Assembly: GCF_007692655.1 (NCBI RefSeq)
Contig: NZ_REBQ01000121.1
Location: 1-50,868 of the forward strand
Source of the DNA: Halomonas sp.
Lineage (GTDB): Bacteria; Pseudomonadota; Gammaproteobacteria; Pseudomonadales; Halomonadaceae
Reading direction: 5' to 3'
Length of the DNA: 50,868 nt
A model generated the notes under the pieces. That model was not told the origin of the DNA and did not search any database. It saw nothing but the letters and a program-made list of their open reading frames with translations. Position numbers and translations under genes: made by a program. Below, piece after piece: positions 45,951-50,868 of the stretch (position 1 is its first letter; each line of letters opens with the position of its first letter).

Positions 45951-45983
45951 GATGCCGTCGTGGCTTAAACAGTCGACGGCATC
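45951..45983. terminator. stem-loop between convergent mtnN and pyrC
   Basis: GATGCCGTCG (45951-45960) and CGACGGCATC (45974-45983) are a perfect ten-pair inverted repeat with a 13-base loop, midway between two converging genes. No T-tract on either side, so it is a possible bidirectional terminator. Confidence 0.55.
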
Positions 45984-45995
45984 AACCCTCACTCT

Positions 45996-47033
45996 CTAGG
46001 ACTTAATCGCCCAGCCAAGCACCTCTCCTGCCAGCAGCGGGATAATCTGTTCGCCCTTCGCGTAGGGGTAGCTCTCCGGCAGTTTCCACTCACGCCGCTC
46101 TAGGGTGATCGTGTCAGCATTTGGTGCCAGTCCGTAAAAGCGTGGCCCATTCAGGCTGGCAAATGCCTCCAGCTTATCCAAGGCGTGCATTTCATCAAAA
46201 GCAGTCGCGTATAGCTCAATGGCAACAGGCGCTGTATAGGCACCGGCACAGCCGCAGCTCGACTCTTTAGCGCCTTGCGAATGGGGGGCACTATCGGTAC
46301 CCAAGAAGAACTTATGACTGCCGCTGGTAGCTGCTTTTAGCAACGCCTGGCGGTGCTCTTCCCGCTTTAGAATGGGCAGGCAGTAGTAATGGGGGCGAAT
46401 ACCACCCACTAGCATCTTGTTGCGGTTAAATAGCAAATGGTGGGCGGTAATCGTCGCTGCCACACTGTCCGGCGCTTGAGCCACGAACTCCGCTGCTTGT
46501 CGAGTCGTAATATGCTCGCAGACGACTCGCAAGGTGGGATGTCGCTCTAAAAGCGGCTTTAATACCTTTTCAATAAACACCGCTTCACGATCAAAAATAT
46601 CAATCTCAGCGTGGGTGACCTCACCATGCATCAATAGCGGCATGCCCAACTTGGCCATCATGGCAATGGTCGCGTCACAGTGGGCCAGGTCAGTCACGCC
46701 GGAGTCAGAGTTGGTGGTAGCACCCGCTGGGTAAAGCTTTACTGCTTTAACAACCCCACTTTGCATGGCACGCTCAATCTCCTCGGGCGGCGTTGTATCC
46801 GTCAGGTAGAGCACCATCAGAGGCTCAAAAGCACTGCCCTCGGGGAGTGCCTCTAAAATTCGCTGACGGTACTCAAGTGCCTGGGCCGTTGTGGTAACGG
46901 GCGGCGTTAGATTAGGCATAATAATCCCACGGCCCATCTGTGCGGCGGTATGGCCCACCACTGCTTTTAGCGCCTCATCATCGCGGAGGTGAAGGTGCCA
47001 ATCATCGGGGCGGGTCAGTGTTACAGTATCCAC
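45996..47033 (-). CDS. pyrC: dihydroorotase PyrC
   Basis: 345-residue zinc amidohydrolase that cyclises carbamoyl aspartate to dihydroorotate in pyrimidine synthesis. The length and [11 protein letters not shown] metal motif fit the E. coli class II enzyme. Further ligands appear in [15 protein letters not shown] (carbamylated Lys), [14 protein letters not shown] and GTDSAPH. The start is a GTG at 47033 with AGGAC upstream. Converges on mtnN; its promoter region holds a palindrome at 47092-47112. Confidence 0.96.
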   Translation of the reverse strand: MDTVTLTRPDDWHLHLRDDEALKAVVGHTAAQMGRGIIMPNLTPPVTTTAQALEYRQRILEALPEGSAFEPLMVLYLTDTTPPEEIERAMQSGVVKAVKLYPAGATTNSDSGVTDLAHCDATIAMMAKLGMPLLMHGEVTHAEIDIFDREAVFIEKVLKPLLERHPTLRVVCEHITTRQAAEFVAQAPDSVAATITAHHLLFNRNKMLVGGIRPHYYCLPILKREEHRQALLKAATSGSHKFFLGTDSAPHSQGAKESSCGCAGAYTAPVAIELYATAFDEMHALDKLEAFASLNGPRFYGLAPNADTITLERREWKLPESYPYAKGEQIIPLLAGEVLGWAIKS

Positions 47034-47091
47034 GGCAAGTCCTGTCCTGGCGTTAATTTAAAAGAGAGTGAAGACGCGTAAAATGCGGTGT

Positions 47092-47112
47092 GTACAGTAT
47101 ACGCAATTGTAC
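47092..47112 (-). promoter_or_regulatory. inverted repeat over a candidate pyrC -10 element
   Basis: GTACA (47092-47096) and TGTAC (47108-47112) form an inverted repeat with an 11-base centre. The minus strand reads TATACT (47101-47096), a good -10 hexamer, 63 bases before the pyrC start; a clear -35 is not evident. The arrangement suits a repressor or regulator site, not identified. Confidence 0.4.
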
Positions 47113-47216
47113 GACTTGATAAATCCGCATCCCAAGCCACCACAGGATTGCTCAAGTGTCGTATCATGGCAGCACTTTTTCACAGCAAGCTTTCAACAGT
47201 TAGGGCCCGGTTGTTT

Positions 47217-47633
47217 ATGCAGAACGTGCGACGCTATGCAGATGTCATTGCCAGTCTAGAGGGAGTGTTATGGCTAAGCCTTGCTTGGTCCATTTCACTA
47301 TCTGTCTATATCGGCAGCACGGAACCTACTCTCGCCAGCCTATTAGTCATCGGTGCTTTGGTGGTGTTCAGCTGGGCACATCGTCCATTTCGTTTTTTGC
47401 TGCGTCGGTATCACGTCCGCAAAAGACGCACCGATATGTGGATTCATATCCTGGCGCTACCGCTGCTGCTGGCAATGTTCTTCCATATCATGATCGAGGC
47501 CTTATTGGGCACTGCCTGGCTGCCGCCTAAGATGTTGCTATTTAATATATTGGCTTCAGCGGGCTGGACAACCTACGTGATGACCCTATTTATCAAGTTT
47601 GTTATTCATGGCCTAAAAACCTCGACCAAGTAA
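47217..47633 (+). CDS. uncharacterised four-helix membrane protein upstream of regBA
   Basis: I do not recognise a named family. The 138 residues from the ATG at 47217 show four hydrophobic segments (about residues 13-32, 39-55, 73-95 and 106-132). A basic loop between the second and third (RPFRFLLRRYHVRKRRTD) implies a cytoplasmic side. His residues occur in the third segment (WIHIL, FFHIM). The frame extends upstream; an ATG at 47166 is possible, and neither start has a strong ribosome site. The stop lies only seven bases before the sensor kinase start, so co-expression with the RegBA pair is likely. Confidence 0.75.
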   Translation: MQNVRRYADVIASLEGVLWLSLAWSISLSVYIGSTEPTLASLLVIGALVVFSWAHRPFRFLLRRYHVRKRRTDMWIHILALPLLLAMFFHIMIEALLGTAWLPPKMLLFNILASAGWTTYVMTLFIKFVIHGLKTSTK

Positions 47634-47640
47634 GCACATC

Positions 47641-48912
47641 ATGCAAACAGCGCTGCCGCTTCCTCTTTCTACCCCCAATCGAAACCTCGTACGACTCACC
47701 ATCGTGCGCGGCATTACCTGGACCGGTTTTCTACTGGCCATTATTGTTGGCGTTGAGCTACTCGCTTTTGACCTACCGGTAACGGCGGTGCTGAGCGTGG
47801 TAATCGCCATGGGCGTACTCAATATCGCGACGTGGTGGCGACTCGGCCGACCTCGTGCGGTCACGCACCTGGAATACTTACTGCACTTGCTCGCTGACAT
47901 TGCAGGCCTGACGCTGCTGTTTTACTTTTCAGGCGGCTCAACGAATCCATTTATTACCTATTATCTAGTGCCCGTTACCATTGCCGCTGCGACGCTTCCA
48001 TGGCGCCATGCCTGGATTATTGCTGCCTGCTCCATGGCCGGCTATACCTTTTTGATGTTCGCTTATCACCCCATCCCTCAGCTGGGGCATATTAGTACGG
48101 ATGGCCCCCTAAGCCTTCACGTGCTTGGCATGTGGCTTAATTTTGGCTTGTCTGCTGGTTTGGTTACCTTCTTTATCTATAAAATGGCTCACGCACTGCG
48201 GAGCCGTGACCAAGCACTTTCCCGCACTCGGGAAGCGGCCCTCCGTAATGAACAGGTACTGGCGGTGGCCACCCAAGCGGCTGGCACCGCTCACGAACTG
48301 GGAACACCGCTGTCCACGATGGCGGTGCTGCTCAAAGAAATGGAGGATGAAGCCGAGCCGGATTCAGGACTTCATCAGGATATTACCCTGCTACGCCAGC
48401 AGGTGGATGTGTGCAAATCGCGCCTGCAAAACCTGGTCTCTAACGCTGACCGACGGCGCATGGCAGAGCCCGAAGTGCTTGATGCCCACGTTTGGCTAGC
48501 CGGGGTTGTGCAACGCTGGCTAGTACTACGACCAGATGTCAGCCATCAATTTGATGTTGCTGACAAGCGCGGAAGGCCCTGGCTGGCAGTCGATGCCACC
48601 CTTGATCAGGCGCTCACCAATTTGCTTAACAACGCGGCGGACGCCAACCCTGAAAACATTGCCATCCGCTTAGACTGGCAGGATGAAAGCGTGGTGATTG
48701 ATATTCGTGACCACGGGCCAGGCGTCGCCATGTCGATTGCCGACCAGTTGGGGGAGACGTTTATCTCCACGAAAAGCAAAGGCATGGGGATTGGCTTGTT
48801 TTTAACACACGCCACTATCAATCGCTTTGGCGGCGGGGTAAGCCTGTATAATCACCCGGAAGGGGGAACGCTAACGGAAGTTACCCTACCCCGCTGCGCA
48901 GCGCCAAGTTAG
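47641..48912 (+). CDS. RegB/PrrB-family redox sensor histidine kinase
   Basis: 423 residues: about six N-terminal membrane helices, the quinone-site motif GGSTNPF (residues 98-104) typical of RegB/PrrB/RoxS, the H-box with His218 in AHELGTPLSTM, a redox-switch-type Cys258 in QQVDVCKSRL, and a C-terminal ATPase domain (NLLNNAADANP, DHGPGV, GMGIGLFLTHATI). Members sense the quinone pool and control respiratory and energy genes through a RegA-type regulator, encoded 44 bases downstream. Confidence 0.93.
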   Translation: MQTALPLPLSTPNRNLVRLTIVRGITWTGFLLAIIVGVELLAFDLPVTAVLSVVIAMGVLNIATWWRLGRPRAVTHLEYLLHLLADIAGLTLLFYFSGGSTNPFITYYLVPVTIAAATLPWRHAWIIAACSMAGYTFLMFAYHPIPQLGHISTDGPLSLHVLGMWLNFGLSAGLVTFFIYKMAHALRSRDQALSRTREAALRNEQVLAVATQAAGTAHELGTPLSTMAVLLKEMEDEAEPDSGLHQDITLLRQQVDVCKSRLQNLVSNADRRRMAEPEVLDAHVWLAGVVQRWLVLRPDVSHQFDVADKRGRPWLAVDATLDQALTNLLNNAADANPENIAIRLDWQDESVVIDIRDHGPGVAMSIADQLGETFISTKSKGMGIGLFLTHATINRFGGGVSLYNHPEGGTLTEVTLPRCAAPS

Positions 48913-48956
48913 TATACCTACACTCCACGCATCTCCCTTAATGGATTGAAGACATC

Positions 48957-49496
48957 ATGCAAACGCGAGAGCAACGCCTGCTGATCGTTGACGACGATGA
49001 AATGTTTTGTCATGTACTAAATCGCGCTTTAACGCGGCGTGGTTATGAAGTGATCGTTGCCCACGATGCGGAACAGGCTTTGACGATGGCGGCGCAGTTT
49101 TTACCTGCCATGGCGACGCTTGATCTAAAGCTGGAAAACAGCTCGGGCCTAAAACTGTTACCCGAGCTGCTGGCCATCTCGCCCCACTGTCGGATTGTGG
49201 TACTTACAGGCTACTCCAGCATTGCAACCGCCGTAGAAGCCATTAAGCTTGGTGCCGTCAATTACCTTTGCAAACCCGTGGACGCAGACGACGTATTAAC
49301 CGCCTTCGAGCGCCAAGATGGTGATCCGGATATTGAGCTTGCGGACAATCCGCCCTCAATTAACCGCATCACCTGGGAGCATATCCAGAAGGTGCTTCAA
49401 GAGCATGACGGCAACATATCGGCCACAGCACGAGCCTTAGGCATGCATAGGCGCACCTTGCAGCGCAAATTACAGAAACGCCCAGTGCGCCGCTAG
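48957..49496 (+). CDS. RegA/PrrA/ActR-family response regulator
   Basis: 179 residues: a receiver domain with acidic pocket VDDDE, phospho-acceptor Asp56 in TLDLKLE, Thr in VVLTGYSS, and Lys in LCKPVDADD. A short linker leads to a Fis-type helix-turn-helix (NISATARALGMHRRTLQRKL) almost identical to the RegA/ActR consensus. It is the partner of the kinase encoded just upstream. Targets in this organism are unknown. No other DNA-binding domain is present. Confidence 0.95.
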   Translation: MQTREQRLLIVDDDEMFCHVLNRALTRRGYEVIVAHDAEQALTMAAQFLPAMATLDLKLENSSGLKLLPELLAISPHCRIVVLTGYSSIATAVEAIKLGAVNYLCKPVDADDVLTAFERQDGDPDIELADNPPSINRITWEHIQKVLQEHDGNISATARALGMHRRTLQRKLQKRPVRR

Positions 49497-49517
49497 GGTG
49501 CTCCATCTAGCACCCTA
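49494..49517. terminator. stem-loop at the end of the response-regulator gene
   Basis: TAGGGTGCT (49494-49502) and AGCACCCTA (49509-49517) are a perfect nine-pair inverted repeat with a six-base loop; its left arm includes the stop codon. There is no T-tract on the plus strand. It may end the membrane protein-kinase-regulator transcript before the converging dehydrogenase gene. Confidence 0.5.
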
Positions 49518-49582
49518 AAAGGCCTGCCCTTATGCCCCACCGTTGTTTGATACCAGCGGGGAGATACACGCGAGGGAAGTAT

Positions 49583-50356
49583 TTAATGCGCGGTCCATCC
49601 CAGGTCAATATTAAAGCTTGAGCCCGTTATCGCACCCGCTGCGTCTGAAGCCAGGTAAGCGACCAACTGCGACACTTCCTCAGGCTCTATCAAGCGCTTG
49701 ATAGCGGCCTGCTTGAGCATGACTTTCTCGATGACCTCCTGCTCGTCCATGTTATTCAATTTGGCCTGATCGGCAATCTGGTTATCCACCAGCGGCGTTT
49801 TAACATAAGCAGGGCAAACAGCATTGGCAGTAATACCCTGCTCGCCACCCTCGAGCGCCGCCGTTTTGGTTAAGCCAATCATGCCGTGCTTGGCACTGAT
49901 ATATGCCGACTTACCTGGCGACGCTACCTGGGCGTGGATGGATGCCACATTGATGATGCGCCCCCAGCCTTTTTCACGCATGTGCGGCCACGCCGCTTGA
50001 GTAAGCAGAAAAGGCGCTGTCAGCATCAAGTCAATAATTTGGCGCCACTTCTCCTCGGGAAACGTTTCTATGGAAGCAACGTGTTGGATACCGGCGTTAT
50101 TGACCAATATGTCGACTCCGCCAAAGCGCTTTACAGCATCGTCCACAGCGGCCCGGCAAGCATTCGGATCCGTCAAATCTGCTTCAAAAAAAGCCGCACC
50201 GGCCTTTTCTGCAATCGCTTTTCCCGCAGGATTAAAATCGACCGCAAGCACCTGATGGCCTAAGGAGCAAAAATGCTTAACAACGGCGGCACCGATACCG
50301 CTGCTGGTACCGGTAACTAAGGCAACCCGCGGTGTAGAAATAGCTGGTTGGGTCAT
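49583..50356 (-). CDS. 3-hydroxybutyrate dehydrogenase
   Basis: 257-residue short-chain dehydrogenase: cofactor loop TGTSSGIG, NNAG, catalytic Ser in NVASIHAQVASPGKSAYISAK with Tyr-x-x-x-Lys, and the downstream CPAYVKTPLVDNQI segment. The latter with the C-terminal NIDLGWTAH is typical of D-3-hydroxybutyrate dehydrogenase. It oxidises 3-hydroxybutyrate to acetoacetate, relevant to polyhydroxybutyrate turnover in this group. The ATG at 50356 has AAGGAA six bases upstream; an in-frame ATG at 50362 is too close to that site. Confidence 0.9.
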   Translation of the reverse strand: MTQPAISTPRVALVTGTSSGIGAAVVKHFCSLGHQVLAVDFNPAGKAIAEKAGAAFFEADLTDPNACRAAVDDAVKRFGGVDILVNNAGIQHVASIETFPEEKWRQIIDLMLTAPFLLTQAAWPHMREKGWGRIINVASIHAQVASPGKSAYISAKHGMIGLTKTAALEGGEQGITANAVCPAYVKTPLVDNQIADQAKLNNMDEQEVIEKVMLKQAAIKRLIEPEEVSQLVAYLASDAAGAITGSSFNIDLGWTAH

Positions 50357-50426
50357 GGGCATTTCCTTTCACTGAGTGGATGGAAGAGATAGTGCCAGTA
50401 TGGATGAGTATCATCGCAGCGCGTTA

Positions 50427-50852
50427 TTAAACGTCGGCCTGTGAAGCAGGTTGCATTAAACGCGACATCATCTGCTGAGCCAGCCTTGCCGCCTCCTGCA
50501 TACTGTCGAGTTCGCTTAGATCGCGTAAGATAGCGCGCTTGTAAATCTCGTAACCTCCCGGCAAGCGCTCAAGCGACAAAACATAGCGACCTGAAGGCAA
50601 CGTTAGCGTTAGCGTATCCGTTAAAGGAGCAGTGAGCGTTGATTGGTCAGGCACCACCACCAGCCATAGCTCGCAGGGTGTAATCAATGCACCTATCATG
50701 CGCTCAGCGCCTTGCTGCTGAAAGCATAGCGCATCGAATCCCAAACGTGGGTTCCAGTCGTCTAACTGTTTAATCGCTGGCAGGTGCGCGTCACGGTATG
50801 CTTGGGCTAATTCGGCAAGAAAAGCATACTTATCAGCAGTGAGCGTTTGCAT
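50427..50852 (-). CDS. HybE-like ([NiFe]-hydrogenase assembly chaperone family) protein
   Basis: 141 residues. The segment NPRLGFDALCFQQQGAERMIGALITPCELWLVVVPD matches the HybE/DUF3457 pattern (N-P-x-L, short strand, G-x-L-I-T-P-W-like, then a hydrophobic strand). The later LPSGRYVLSLERLPGGYEIYKRAIL also fits. HybE chaperones the hydrogenase large or small subunit before Tat export, but no hydrogenase gene lies in the window. The gene may serve another client. It lies 70 bases upstream of the hydroxybutyrate dehydrogenase start on the same strand. The last 16 bases of the window hold nothing further. Confidence 0.65.
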   Translation of the reverse strand: MQTLTADKYAFLAELAQAYRDAHLPAIKQLDDWNPRLGFDALCFQQQGAERMIGALITPCELWLVVVPDQSTLTAPLTDTLTLTLPSGRYVLSLERLPGGYEIYKRAILRDLSELDSMQEAARLAQQMMSRLMQPASQADV

Positions 50853-50868
50853 AAACGTCCTTGATAAT

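Noticed and set aside
1..50868. CRISPR array, insertion sequence, prophage or toxin-antitoxin pair
   Set aside because: No spaced direct repeats, transposase, integrase, phage gene or paired small genes of that kind were seen on either strand.

Overview
The window is ordinary chromosome of a gammaproteobacterium. The ruvC-ruvA-ruvB-ybgC-tolQ-tolR-tolA-tolB-pal-cpoB run, the tamA-tamB pair, the ubiG-mupP-yciK cluster and folD beside a Pro-Arg-His tRNA cluster are all gammaproteobacterial arrangements. Gene content and base composition fit a Halomonas/Vreelandella-type member of the Halomonadaceae, but that placement is inference. I see no insertion sequence, prophage, CRISPR array, rRNA or origin.

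Layout. 264-911 is a beta-carbonic anhydrase. 936-8055 is a minus-strand operon read tamA, tamB, msrA, cytochrome c'. 8169-10292 is a two-gene minus-strand unit: a UDP-sugar dehydrogenase relative that has lost its catalytic cysteine, followed by a membrane-anchored coiled-coil protein. 10625-12064 carries ubiG and a mupP-like phosphatase, facing the yciK reductase. 12888-20732 is the long Tol-Pal and Holliday-junction block. 20838-22985 holds aspS and an FmdB-type zinc ribbon. 23204-27670 holds a glycerate-dehydrogenase-like gene, acylphosphatase, a YihY/BrkB membrane protein, a NadM-Nudix fusion and a HypT-like LysR regulator. 27704-33807 holds cardiolipin synthase, class I fumarase, nei and uvrB. 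33862-37999 holds an OsmC protein coupled to a tiny HMA-fold protein, then ygfZ, tatD and prfC. 38211-43542 looks accessory: a YjfB-like small protein, a DadA-like flavoenzyme and a 1126-residue Amt-PAS-PAS-GGDEF-EAL fusion. 43683-44073 is the tRNA cluster. The right end has folD, mtnN, pyrC, a RegB/RegA redox two-component pair behind an unknown four-helix membrane protein, 3-hydroxybutyrate dehydrogenase and a HybE-like protein.

How the parts fit. Envelope biogenesis dominates the left half: TamAB inserts outer-membrane proteins, Tol-Pal holds the envelope together, and MupP recycles wall sugar. DNA repair recurs through ruvABC, nei and uvrB. The right half is richer in sensing: an ammonium-channel domain wired to cyclic-di-GMP synthesis and breakdown, and a quinone-linked redox kinase with its regulator.

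Most noteworthy are the Amt-PAS-PAS-GGDEF-EAL protein, which sits divergent from a probably ammonia-releasing D-amino-acid dehydrogenase; the dehydrogenase-like pseudoenzyme paired with a coiled-coil membrane protein; and the uncharacterised membrane protein fused by context to RegBA. Nothing could be searched against a database, so family calls rest on motifs, length and neighbourhood.
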